Shown here: positions 48,627-60,535 of the stretch, one piece after another | Layout of the letters: each line of letters starts with the position of its first letter | Numbering within the stretch: position 1 is the stretch's first letter | Assembly: GCA_947579665.1 (NCBI GenBank) | Contig: OX388344.1 | Coordinates: forward strand, 9,046,346 to 9,110,345 | Source: Sympetrum striolatum | Taxonomy: Eukaryota; Arthropoda; Insecta; Odonata; Libellulidae | Direction of reading: 5' to 3' | DNA length: 64,000 bases | Program-made: the position numbers and the translations under genes | Notes under the pieces: model-generated | The model's input: the letters and a program-made list of their open reading frames with translations, nothing else | Databases searched by the model: none | Told to the model about the DNA's origin: nothing

Positions 48627-49357
48627 GGTTACTGGCCATATTTAGGAAAGAATTACCATTGTAACGTCTATTACATAATCACCTCGTGGTTACATGGAGT
48701 TGGTGACTGGAATGGCTATCTTTTTTGAGTTACGTTTAAGTTTTATTAACAGTCGATGTGAAATGAATTAGTGCAAACTCTTCAAGACAGTGTTACCCTT
48801 TGGATTAATCTTCACAATTGGTGTGCAACCCGCTCATAGTGGGAGTGAACTCATGGAATGCTCAAATGAAAAGTTATTTTCAACGACGAGAGAAGAGAGA
48901 CAGGCTAGTACCCATTCACAGTTCATAAATAAAATGTTTTCGATCAATTTAAATGTCTTCGAATAGAAATCTTAAAAATGATTTCTAAAGTAATTCCACG
49001 AAGTGAATTGTTGCGCTAACTCCATTCTTTCGTTATGGCCGACGAGGAGAAATGAATTACATTGATATTTTTTAAAATCTTCAAACGATTTTTTCGTAAT
49101 CATGGTAAACAAAAAGAAATATTACAATTTCAATACTTACAGTTAAACAGTAAACAATTACGATGTTTCGATAATTCCCACTGGAGGAAACTACATAATT
49201 ATTTCGAACTATAAATAAATAATTTTATTAACGGAAACTAATATTCCATACAATTTTAAATTTAAATTAAGAAGGAACTTCATAAAATTGAATGTCAATT
49301 TAATTATAACTATTATTGATGAAAATGTTTTTTTTTTATTTTAGGCGGGCCATCGAC
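48627..49357. repeat. 731-bp segment present only in copy B
   Basis: Copy A joins ...GACTGTTTC directly to AGAACATCC (3860/3861); in copy B 731 bp lie between. The segment has no open frame, no clear terminal inverted repeat and no target duplication. It ends with a T-run and TTTTAGGCGGGCCATCGAC. It could be an insertion of unknown class or a deletion in copy A. Confidence 0.8.
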
Positions 49358-50615
49358 AGAACATCCAAATTCGACCAATCAAATTTCAGCTTTGTTGTTC
49401 AACCGTTATCCTGATGGAAATTTCCTCAATTGCTGCTTAGACCCCGACTAGTGCGGAAGTTATGTCAATTGTTTTAAGATTTCTGTTACGATTTAAATGT
49501 TGTGACTTCTTTGGAAACAAGGTAAACGTAAGTGATATTTATAGACTTTCGTTTTCTTTTTGCAATAACTACTGTTCCTTAAACGAATATTCCTGAAAAA
49601 AGGAAAACACGACATTTGAAAACCTGATGATGTTCGTGGTCGTCACCAAGAATTTCCCTTTAATGGTAAGTTGAACGGAAAATTCTTAATAGAATATTAC
49701 TTGCGTTCTTGCTGTAATGAAATTATTGCTTTGGTGAGCTAAAAGTTCCCGTATTTTAGAAGTTGTCGTCGCGGAATTTCATGCGTAGTTTTCGTATTTG
49801 TATAAAATATTAAGTCCGGGCATCGCTTAAATCCTAACTTTTATACATAATGCACTCGCATAAAATTTATCCTCCACGTATTTTCCGATTAAAATTCAAT
49901 TCAGTAATCATATTTGAATTTGATTTGATAACTACGTTCTGTCTAAAGTTCTTAAGTGGCTGACGTAAGCGGATCCAAGAAAATTCAGTTAAAGCTTAAA
50001 TGATCAATGGTAATATCCGCCCTGAATGCTTAACTTAAGAGAAATATCGTTAGAGGAAAGGTCTGTCGTATGTGGGTCTCGAAGCCGGAAATCTCCTACA
50101 CACTCGCTGTTTGCACGATCCGTCCGGAAAAATTATCAGAAATCAGTATGTGAAGATTTCTATTAGCGCTCCATGCTGATTCTAACTGCATTTATTCATG
50201 CTGAAATATATTGCATTATGTTTTTATTCTTTTGATTTCTTATATTCCAAAAGCTTGCAATGACATCGTTGAGATTTAACGGCGTTCTTATCTCCATGCG
50301 AATAATATTTTGTTTAGTTTTCTGTTAAATAAGAACCATGCATTTTTCTATTCCTTGAGCGTCTGATTAAAATTGGTCCTTCTTTAATATTGTATTGATA
50401 AATACGTTTCGCGTTTCAATCCCAAGATGGGTCGCCGCTTTCTAATCTGAGGAAATCGAATTTATGTTTTTTTCCATATTCATCATTGTCCCTGAAAATT
50501 TGTTACTTTAATTATCCGTTTGTTAGCATTCCAGCTGCCCGTTACCTGATATCTAACAATTTAGAGGGCACGGAAATAGTGGTTTCATGTAACGGACATC
50601 CTAATTTTCAAATTA

Positions 50616-51776
50616 TCTATCTATATATATAAAGCAGAAATTCTGTGGGTTTGTTTGTTTGTGTGTTTGTGGGTTTGTTTGTCTTGGATTGGAGGCCACA
50701 CCGTTTGCCCGATTTGTCTCAAACTTTGCATACGTGTCCTCTGACATCAGGAAGGAAGTACTGTCGCATTTTTATTCAAGAATTTTGCTGGGTTCGAACC
50801 AAGATCGCTCAGATAGATTTTCATAAGGAATACACGTAAGCTTCACTTTTATCGGTTGCAGGCTTTATTTATTTTGAAGAATTAAATTAGAAGAAATAGT
50901 CGTACAGAGTCGAGACGAACACCGAAAGAATGAAAATTGAATAAAGATTCTTATTTTGGTCGTGGAATCTTACTTTCGATTAGAATTTGCGAGAATATTG
51001 GTAAAATATACAAAACTTTCGTGAAAATTCGAGGCTGTAAACAACTCATCCCCCTGACGACCGATCCCATTGTTGAATCCGAGCTCATGCTTTATCCTGT
51101 AAAAATACTCGTGGACTTTAGGCCCATAAAGCTGATGATTGAAGAGTACGATATATTACATGGATAACGAGAAATTTTCTGTAAGAAGGTAACCAGCAAT
51201 TGCAGGTACGTAATTACAGTCAGGAGATTGTGTGTCTTCGATTTTAGTACAAACCGTTTGCCAGATTCGCGTCAAATTTTGCGTACGTGTTTTCTGGGAC
51301 CAGGAAGGACGTACTGTCTCAATTTTATTCGATAATTTTGCTGGTTTCCAACCAAGATCGCTCAGATGTGTTTCCATAAAGAATAAATCTAATCTTCACT
51401 TTAATCGGTAGCAGGCTATATTTCTTTTGAAGAATTAAAACAGAAGAATAGTCGTGGGGAGACGAAACAAGAAGCAAAAGAACGGAAATTAAATGAATGT
51501 TCTAATTTTGATCGTGGAATATTGTTTTCAAATCGAAATTTGGAGAATTTTGATAAAATACGCGTGAATTATCCAAAATTGTTGAGATTGTAAACAGTCA
51601 ATCCTCCTCACGATCAATGCGATTGTTGAGCCGAGCTCATGAATTTTCCTGTACAGTAAGAATAGCTTGGGATTTTAGACTGTATTATAAAGGCAATTTA
51701 CGCATTGCACGACCGGCAACTTGAATTTAATCTACTTTTATATTCCCCGTTGAGAATCAACGGGCACTTCAGCTAG
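50616..51776 (+). mobile_element. Non-autonomous Helitron, copy 2 (1161 bp), with paralogous empty site
   Basis: Same family as 35230-36455, with ends TCTATCTATATATATAAAGC and CTAG and an identical hairpin (51746-51764) 12 nt from the end. The copy A counterpart (5101-5130) lacks it exactly: host AAATTA|TCCCTT is split between A (5115) and T (5116) with no target duplication. Relative to copy 1 about 75 bp are missing at about 51226, at the start of the second internal half. The insertion happened after the segmental duplication, or was lost cleanly from copy A, which Helitrons rarely do. Confidence 0.97.
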
Positions 51777-51873
51777 TCCCTTATAAAATATACCTGTTCA
51801 TGGGCGTTGAGTACAATACTTGTCTGAATGAAATTAATTGATGTTATACTGATTTAGTATTTCTTTTTTCCAG

Positions 51874-51996
51874 GTTTTAAAGACTGAACTTTCAAGTCTC
51901 TCATCGATGGGTCTCTGTCACACTTCGTTTCAAAAGGGACTGTGCACGGGATGACCTTCGCGGAAGAAACGCGAGGAACGACATTTGAACAATTTG
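51874..51996 (+). other. Candidate exon 1 of the small duplicated gene (copy B)
   Basis: Copy B equivalent of 5213-5335, with the same acceptor, donor and 123-bp length. The short reading frame from the ATG at 51951 differs from copy A by Ala to Gly and His to Glu, plus one silent change. The Helitron insertion in this copy ends about 100 bp upstream, inside the presumed intron. Confidence 0.28.
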
Positions 51997-52670
51997 GTAA
52001 GATTTTATTAGGTGTTTTCGTCATGTAATGGCACTTCAAAATACTTTGTAATTCGCCGTTCAAGTGAAAGAATGCTTTCCTGAAATCGTTTGGAACCTTT
52101 GAAAAGAACTGTGTGTAATATATTGAATGTTGTGTGTTTTTCTAGATAACCGGTAGCAGTTGAAGGGTATAAAATGCATGAAATTCCAATAATACTGTTA
52201 GGGATGTAAAAGTATAGGAACGCGTTTTAATCAAGTAAATCTCCTTTTTTACGTAATACAACGCTAAGAGGCATTCCAATTTAAAGCGAAATGATTAGGG
52301 AATTCTTACTCGAGTGCTCTTCCGCTCTGCGAATTATGTTTAATTAAGTGTGGAGCTCGATTTATTCTAGATTATGATAAGCAAATATCTCTAGCTTTCT
52401 AATGTACAGATAGCGTTAGTTACTCGATTTTATAAAACAGGAAATATCTCGAAGAAAACTTTCCGCATATTTTACAGCGAGATTATCAAGTCAACTGCCT
52501 AAGCAAATTTTTCGTTCCTATATTCGTTTTTTAGCATCAGAATAAAGGTGTAGTTTATTGCATCGCGAGTTCATTGTATTGCTAACACTGTAATTTACTT
52601 GCTGTCTTTCTATTTTTTAACCTTTAGCATAATTTTAATTATTTATTGATGCTGATTGTGATTTTTCGAG

Positions 52671-52768
52671 AGCTGGACCAACCTTCGGATGGTTCTTCAT
52701 TGCTGCAAGTTGCAGTATTAGATTTTTTAGTATCGAAGTTCTTATTGAAGTACAATTACGTCGTGTAG
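52671..52768 (+). other. Candidate exon 2 of the small duplicated gene (copy B)
   Basis: Copy B equivalent of 5942-6039. It is open to the same TAG, with Leu to Val and Thr to Ser replacements relative to copy A. The evidence is only that both copies keep the frame. Confidence 0.18.
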
Positions 52769-54440
52769 GAATACGGTTCCCTCTTTTCCCCTTCATCTCG
52801 ACTGGCCATCAGCTGACACTAGCTTACAGTGTATGTGTATCTCGTCATCGTTATATTTTAATCAGATAAAACTATTAATAGACTTTCTTATCGATTATCA
52901 CAACCCCTGTTGAAATATTTGCCGGCATTTATCCCACTCTTATAGAATTAGGCTGTTTTTACATAAGCGTAGATTTGATATCGCCTTCTGTAGATTATGG
53001 AAATCTCAAACTTTAACTTTGCGACTGCTTTATCATATTATTCAGTCGACGAAGGTCTCGTTCCACAGATACTATTCGTAACTCAAGTGCAAACCGAGGG
53101 CAAAGCATGCTCTTCGGTATGAGTATCTACTCGCTGTCTAAGCAGCGATTTGAATGTAATAGAATAATAGAAGAGCCTAGGCAATTTCTTCTCATTTTCT
53201 ATTGCTTTTTATGGTCGTTAATTCAATTCTCTGCAACTCAAGCTTTCGTTTGCGCGTTTCATAGATTAATCCGGTATTATGTTTTCTCTTCTTCGTTTAC
53301 ATTTCTTCGCTCTTACGTATTTTGCGGACCAGGAGGTGGAACGGCAGTGACCGCCCCATAAGAAAGAAACGTATTGCGCTCTGTCATGTGTTAGGATATT
53401 AAAAGGCCTTCACATAGAGATAGATAGATTGATATAGATTTTTATTGGGGATTCATTTGCATTGGAGTATTATTTCATAGTTGTTCTTTCTCTTGAACTG
53501 TATTCTTAAATTCATTCATAGGATATCGTTCTTGAATATTATGAATCCGAGCTGCAGAAATTCACAATACTTAGCATCTGTTTGAATTCATTTTCTTTTG
53601 ATGTCCTACCTACTAGATTTAGCTATGGTTCATTGCTCCGTAAATCACTTTCCGTAAAATTCTTTTCAAAATCAGCGATCAATATTTTGTTATTTCGTTA
53701 TTCTCGATGTTTTGTTCCAACGACCTCGGATTCTTTCGCTTTGGTTTTCATTGTTCAAGGTGATCTATTACTTACCTCGGACGAACCAAGGAATTTAAAA
53801 TGGATTTCATTGTATCCCGTAGACGATAAACATTATACTTTAATTTGATATCGGTGAATATATTGCACTGCGACGCGTAACGTAAATCTTAATGCCACTA
53901 GCAACTCAATTGTATGCCAAAGATTTCTTGTGGCGCGGACTAGAAATAAGGGATTCTCTCTTTTGCAAACGGAGAATATGCATTTTATCAAATAGAACAA
54001 CACGAGATTATTCACAAAACAGACCTTTTAAGGTTATTAAATTTTTCTTCCCAATGCATAAGTTTGAATCACTTTGGCAACATAGATTCTTCAATAACAA
54101 AGTCCTTCCCAAACCAGACGTCCTTTATATGTTGATAGATGCGCGGAAGTTAATGAATGGATTATATCGATTAAATGGATTTTCACTTTCGATTTTAGAA
54201 CGATGTTCCCATAGAATAAGAGAATTATAGTACAATGATTACTACTTGCAATAGTACTGATATATGATTGCAATAGTACTGATTTGTTACGCATGATGTC
54301 TCAACTGAATGAACCTTCTTATATTATTCATTAAAAAGTAATTACAAATTCAAATTAGGGATCCTACATAAGGTCCCATACACATTGTTCACAATTAATG
54401 TGTGGTCTCTATCATTATTGGGAGATTATTTTCTAATTGA

Positions 54441-57400
54441 TTTATCTACTTTACGTGTGTTCTTGCAAAGGAGGATATTGGGCTACGGACGTTACGTATT
54501 TTCTACCAGCATAACGAGAACATGTTTACTGTAACTACACACTATCGTGTATAGAGCTTCTGAAGGTAGGAGATATTTAAGAAAAATATTCCATGTTAAT
54601 TCTCTTTTCTTGTGTTCTAGGTGAGTGCAGCTATTAAAACTTCTGGCTGAGATGTCTCTTGGTGAGTGATCAGACTTTTTCGTCACCTTTAAAGAGGCTT
54701 CATACCTTTTTAAATTTCTAAAGTTTGAATCAGATATCTGGTAAATCTTTAAATCTGCAATACTAGTTTCTCATGGATCATTGTGAGAAATATTTAGTAG
54801 TTATCTTGTGTTTTTATTTGTCAGTTAAATCTTACCTATACTTTATTTAAAGACAAGTTGATAATCATGAAAGTCTAAAAATATTTCCTAGTCAATACTC
54901 TTTGCATATTTCCTAAAAACTGGAAAAAATATTTGGTGGCTGTAGTGTAGAAGTAAGTGCCTATATGTGTACTAACTACCTGCTCCGTGGGGGAAGAGGG
55001 AATAATGCCTTATTCCTTTCGACCCTAGCTGAAAGGCCTACGGATGCAGGCATCTCTTCCAGGGTCCTTTCTTTCACCTTCTTCTGCTGGGGGGAGCTAA
55101 CTTAGCCCTCTCTTCTCACCAGTTCGATCTTTCTTGTCAATGAGGTCGTATCCCGCGGTTAACCAGCGATAGGTGGTAAAGAGGGTGTTCCTAGGCATGG
55201 GAACGAACCTCATGGCAGGCCACCTAGACCTGGCCGGTTCCACTCCTTAGGGCGTTAGGTTTACCCTCCAAATCCTCCCTTCCCTCCCTCATCGGCTGAT
55301 CATAAGGATCACCTCCGAGAACGTCTACGAATCCTGGAGTAAGTGTGGGCAATTAATAGTAATGAGGATTCAGGTAAATGTAAGACTACAAAAGAAACTA
55401 GGAGAAACATTAACAGTGCATTACGAAAAACAAATTATTTACAGATTAATAGTATTCAATTTTGGAAACGATAAAGATTTACATGTATGAGCACATTATT
55501 CTTAGCTACGCTACGCTATACAAATAGATACAATACACATTCCTATTTCTAAATATAATTCTATAGCGTCCTAATTACAAAAAGCTGTCATTCATTCTAT
55601 TTTGATGCAAACGGATGTATACATTCGGAGAACATAAATACTAGTATAAAATTATCCAACATAACGTTCGGTACAGCCAGATGATAGTCATAGATTTTGG
55701 TATATTTTACGATGCCTTCGATATCATCTTTTACTGTAAAGAATTAACATTCAATGAGATTGGGATTTCACCTCGCGAGAAACACTAGAGGTACGGACTT
55801 TTTCCTAAGATCATTGTTAAAACAATATGGTTATACAATTCATCTCTCTAGGAATAGGTTCTTGAAGAAGGAATGACAGCAACGAAAAATTCCTAAGGGA
55901 GTCCTTTATATAGTTATCGATATATTTTTGCCTCAGTTGTAGTTTCTTTAAACTTTCTAATTCATTAACCTTAATATCTCTAACGATGGATAAACATTCA
56001 TTTCTTAGATATTATCAAAACGCGTAATATTCTCCTTTAGCTAGAATTCTTTTAGAAAACGTAAGTTTTGTTATTTCCTGTATGTTTGTTTTAAGAGTTT
56101 AAAAAACTTTGATTGGCCAAGATCATGCAGGAAGATAACTCGTCATAAGATCATTTTCTGTGACCTTTGCTGGCATGGGGAAATTAAATTGAAAACGTTT
56201 CTATTTCTTCCAAATATTTCAAAATAATCATAAAATATAAAATAAGTACGCGATAAGGCATTTCTGATAACATTTGGAGGATAAAATTGAATTGTGAATC
56301 CATTAAAAGAAATTGGGAAGGTAAAAACGAATTTGCATTGAACGGCATATATTTAATTGTATTTAATATTTCAAATAAATAAGTATTGGCGGAATTTCAA
56401 AACAGGATTCTTTTAAAATATAAATAATGGTTGCGAAAAATATACTAATGTCATTTGCATGACATATAATTATTTATAATAATAATAACGAGTGCTATTA
56501 ATTCTAAATTTACGGATTAATCACAGCCAATTAATCAGTATAACTCAAATATTAACTGCTTACGTTAAATATTCATAAATCATAATTATTAGATAAATCA
56601 TTTATGTATTTGTTACGTTAAATCACGATAGAATCACGACAGCGACCTGTGAACAATCTTTATCATCATAATCATAAGAATTACGGGTAGTCGTAAATGC
56701 GTTGACTCTGGGAAGGGACATAACACCACATTACGTGTTTTTTTCCTCGTTATACCGCTTTAGTTGATGAAGATTCGATTAACATGTGATATTACATCTT
56801 CTTTTATCCTATAATATTTGTTGTAGCCATTTTCCCAGTCTTAATAAGAGACACTTGTTTTATCTGTCCATCAGCAGTACTTCACAAATTATTTTGGATA
56901 TTATTGTTTTTTTTCCTCAGTTCTTGCGATCCTTTATTCAATTTCTTTATTCCAACTTTGGGTTCTATAGATCGGCTATTAACTACTTATTAAAACCGAA
57001 GCAGTGATTATGTCTTTCAGTGATAAGCCAATTGTTTGAATGCGCATCGTATTTCGCATTCTCTTGAATGGATTTAAGCGCATAAATGTTAAGTAATATC
57101 ATTCTTATGTACTTAGTTAATGTTTAGTTCAAGTTAACTTAATATCACTCGGAAGTGAATGACTGAAAGTAGGAAATTTGATATCTTTAGCCTCTCCTTA
57201 CATTGTGATATTCCGGTTTAGTGTGAAGGAAATGAAGTTTAAAAAGTTTCATCATAACCCAATCCAAATTCGGATCAATAGAACATCAAATACCTTTGAG
57301 AGAAATTCACTTACAATTAGATGAGAACGTTAACCCGATCATAATCGTGCTAATTGAGCAATACTTCTATACGAGTACTTGAATGTTTTTGATTAAGTTG

Positions 57401-58004
57401 CGTCACAAGAAGTTACATCGAAAGATGCGTTGATGAAGTACATTCCCTCAAAATTTAAATAGAAATATTGAGTCCGAACTTCTTTTTCATATTAGAGAGT
57501 AATTCATGTTTTAACTCTATGATTAAACAAGCGGCGCTTACTGCATTAATTGAGAAGTCAATCGCCTCCTCTAGTAGGGACTCCTTAATACGTAATGAAA
57601 CGTGCCTAAACATGAATTATTGGTAGGAAATACATCGACCGTTGAATTGATAAGAGTATTTTAATCTAATTATCCTCAGTAAGGTACAATAGATAATCAT
57701 TCACTCCGATAGCTTACCAGTCTCTAGCTTCTAGGTTAGGCTGAATGAATTCTATCCAGCGATTAATTTATTTAATATGCAGTTTTGTGACCATTCGTGA
57801 ATCCCTGACTCATGCGATTTGATCGAGTCTCAGGTTTACTTTTCCGTACAGTCAACAGGGTTGAGTATGACTAACGAGCTATATCGGGTTTTCAAATTTA
57901 ATCTCCCGCTTTCATCAGGTTAGTCGAAATACTATTTTTGTTAATTTTGGTTTGAAGAAGTTACGGCATAGATTTAAAATAGCATAGAAAATTTAAATTA
58001 AAGT
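54441..58004. other. Gene-free stretch with a GC-rich block
   Basis: No supported exon. 54985-55335 is about half G+C, far above its surroundings, and starts with a tRNA A-box-like TGGCTGTAGTGTAGA (54944-54958). It contains several short self-complementary pieces (GAACGAACCTCATGG, CCTAGACCTGGCCGG). It looks like a piece of a repeat or a retroelement 5' region, but I cannot assign it. Confidence 0.35.
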
Positions 58005-58015
58005 AAATCTATGCT

Positions 58016-58111
58016 GAAAGATCTTATGCTTTCCCGGTGTATGCTGCTCAGGAACTTTTCTTGGGTTCTCAACCGGGTAAAGATTGAGAACCCAAGAAAA
58101 GTTCCTGAGCA
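58016..58111 (-). mobile_element. Asymmetric fold-back element FB2, short form of FB1 family
   Basis: Reading the minus strand: a 27-bp arm (58111-58085), a 12-bp spacer, the exact inverted 27-bp arm (58072-58046), then a 30-bp tail (58045-58016). The tail is identical to that of FB1. The arms equal the outer 27 bp of the FB1 arms. Direct repeats AAATCTATGCT flank it (58005-58015 and 58112-58122); the next base G is also shared, so the boundary is uncertain by one base. FB2 is thus a complete 96-bp insertion and not a broken piece of FB1. Confidence 0.85.
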
Positions 58112-59104
58112 AATCTATGCTGCTGGCAGATTTGACCGAGACCAAGCCTGCAGTTGCTGACCGCATAACAGAAACATCCTGAATACCTCAGCGTTATTTA
58201 AATTTGTTTTGGCTTATTAGATAGGGAAAATGTAGATTTTTTTAGCATGTCTGATATATTCATAAACCTGATCAAAGCTGCCTTGGCCTCTCGGTATGAG
58301 AGTTTTTTTTATAGCTATATCTTATTATACATGATCTGTACAAATTTTTAATTATTAAGTGCAGGCACTTTTACAATTCTTTCAGACATTTATCTCTAGG
58401 ATTTGAAATTCAATTTTTAGGAATTTATCTTTCTCAAATATAGTGCATTAGATAAGAAAAATCCAATCGGAGCTAATGAGAGAGATTTATCACTGGTCAT
58501 TCCAAAGAATGAATCTTTTATTTTATGTTATTGCGTCGATTAATGAATGAAAATATGGTTTCGCACCTGATTTCAGTATTTTACGTAATGGCCCCCGAAT
58601 TTATGTTGATCTATTATTTTAACTTCGATTTCCTGCAATTCAGAAGAATTTTTGTCGAATCATTTCACAATATTTGGAAATGAATTTTTATCATAAGTGA
58701 CTCCCTTCAGAAGCACGATTGAAGTCGGGGACGTTAGTAGACTTCTGCAACATCATACTATTAGTTACCAAGGAAAATATTCGCAGAAGCACTCATTTAA
58801 GTGAATTATTCTCTTGATGACGCGACGGTAGGAAATGGTTGGTTTTCTAGAAAATGAACCTTTATAACTTTTTTAAATTCTGACAAATACGTATTGTGAA
58901 TTGTAGTGGATGAACATTGAAACTAACTCGCTGTAACGTCTCGCAATTTCCCGCAACGGCTGTTCTTTTGGAATTGTGTTGAAACACCACCTGCAGCCCG
59001 GGCAGTATGGTGTTCACCAAAACGATTAAGTGGTGTCTGTCATGATTGTAATTGTAATGATAGGCCCAATCAGAACGGAGCACTCGGGGGATTTTAATGC
59101 CAAT

Positions 59105-59430
59105 ATAGAGAAAGAAGCCCTGTACAGCCAATTGGGTATCGCGTTCGACTTGGATGTAGGCGGTTCAAGGTTCGATTCCCGATGAGACAATACGTGTGAA
59201 ATGACCTCCGCTGTCGAATAACTCATAACAATACAACTACAGATGAAAGTGAGAAATACTGAACGTTGAGTTATCGATACGCCTGCGTGATCGCGATTTT
59301 CTTCAGATAATCGTTGCGTAAATATTTTACAACACTATTTTATCCATTGAAATATGGTTTAAGCTGATTCAGAACCCTCATGCATTTTAAGATATGACGT
59401 AGTCTTATAACTTTTACGGACGAAGGTTTA
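59105..59430 (+). repeat. tRNA-derived SINE, copy 2
   Basis: A-box-like CAGCCAATTGGG (59125-59136) and an exact B-box GGTTCGATTCC (59169-59179), 44 bp apart, head an element whose 3' half (59269-59405) matches the SINE at 21905-22190. Shared landmarks include GCGTGATCGCGATTTTCTTC, AGATAATCGTTGCGTAA, GAAATATGGTTT and CCCTCATGCATTTTAAG. The tRNA head is better preserved here than in copy 1. Confidence 0.75.
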
Positions 59431-59724
59431 AATATGCATGCCAAAGAATGACAAAAAAAAAATAACAATATTTGGCATGAGCATATAAAAAATTTTGCCG
59501 CCATTGTCTTAAGAGACATTTTCCAGAAACAATATCTTTTGATAGATTTTGCTCCTTGTATCATTTCACAGGGTTTGATGGTTATACAAATGGGAATGCA
59601 ACATATTATCTTGGAGCTCTTTGGTATGCTTCAAATGAGCTACCTTAAAACTACCAGTGGCATTATATTCCAAATAACCCATATTCCTAAACAGCCTATC
59701 GCTTTAACCCCAGTAGCAGAGAAT

Positions 59725-60055
59725 GTTGTCACAACGTTGTATCAACGTTGCTGCATCAACCTAAATGTTAAATTGCAACGTCAACATTGTGACAACGTTG
59801 CATCAACGTTATACTGCAACATTAATTTTTCATGTTACAGAAAAATTTTATTCAACGATGCTACATGAGGTTTTAACTGACATTTTTATAACATAGTCGC
59901 TGTAATGAACGTCCAAAAGGAAAATGTTACTTGCTAGTTGTCACAACGTTGTGACAACGTTATCACAACGTTGTCATAAAGTTGTCACAACGTTGTCACA
60001 AAGTTGTTACAACGTTGTGACAACTTTGTGGGAACTTTGTGACAACGTTGCAACT
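59725..60055. repeat. Minisatellite of self-complementary CAACGTTG units
   Basis: The palindromic core AACGTT recurs many times as GTTGTCACAACGTTGTGACAA variants, in two dense patches (59725-59825 and 59935-60055), with single-base variants such as AAAGTTGTCA. Units are about 10-11 bp or twice that. The open frame read through it on the minus strand is an artefact of the repeat. Confidence 0.85.
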
Positions 60056-60109
60056 TGCACGCATATATGTATATGAGTTGGTATTTAAGTAGGGGTACCA
60101 TGAAAAATG

Positions 60110-60535
60110 TATTTTTTAATGAGTTCCTGCATCCATTAATTAATGGATATAAAAACTTCTTCCAAAACTGCTGGGAATAAGATGGGAGATAGACTGTCAC
60201 CTTTTCGAACTTTCTTCTCAATCTTGAATTCTGGGTAAATTCAGTATTATCCCTTGGAATGTCTAAAATCTTCAGTTCCTTCTGTTGTTTCATCATTCGC
60301 TGGGTTTTGACGACTTCCATTGCTTTGGCTCCGAGTTCTTTCTCATGAAGGGCTGAGAATATTCCTATGTTCCAGCTAAAACTCCTTGTTATTTGCAAGC
60401 TTATCGATGTTTATTTCCTGCTTCCCACAAGAAATGAACTTCTTCAGTTCCATTCGGGGATTAAACATCATTTGGTATTTTAAAATTGTGTGGTCACTCC
60501 CAGTGTTAAAGTTGTTATACCACACTCCTAGAAGG
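60110..60535 (-). pseudogene. Probable RTE-type LINE fragment (endonuclease end and linker)
   Basis: On the minus strand the sequence reads NFNTGSDHTILKYQMMFNPR from about 60519, containing the GSDH motif that ends APE-type endonucleases and the following R/K-rich stretch of RTE-type LINEs. With a stop and frame change it goes on into a Lys/Arg-rich helical linker (ELGAKAMEVVKTQRMMKQQK). RT motifs are not reached; the fragment runs into the minisatellite. The clade call is from a short match. Confidence 0.5.

Larger units (their letters stand above)
44763..54440. repeat. Segmental duplication, copy B
   Basis: Second copy of the block at 1-7713, lying about 37 kb further on in the same orientation. 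It is 9678 bp long; removing the Helitron (1161 bp) and the 731-bp extra segment leaves about 7786 bp, which fits copy A plus small indels. One larger small indel lies at about 52505-52575. Past 54440 the sequence is unlike anything after copy A. Because copy A is cut by the window edge, the left end of the duplication cannot be fixed; copy B may extend left of 44763. Confidence 0.95.

Noticed and set aside
59985..60398. 137-codon minus-strand frame as a single gene
   Set aside because: Its first half is LINE linker and its second half is the AACGTT minisatellite.
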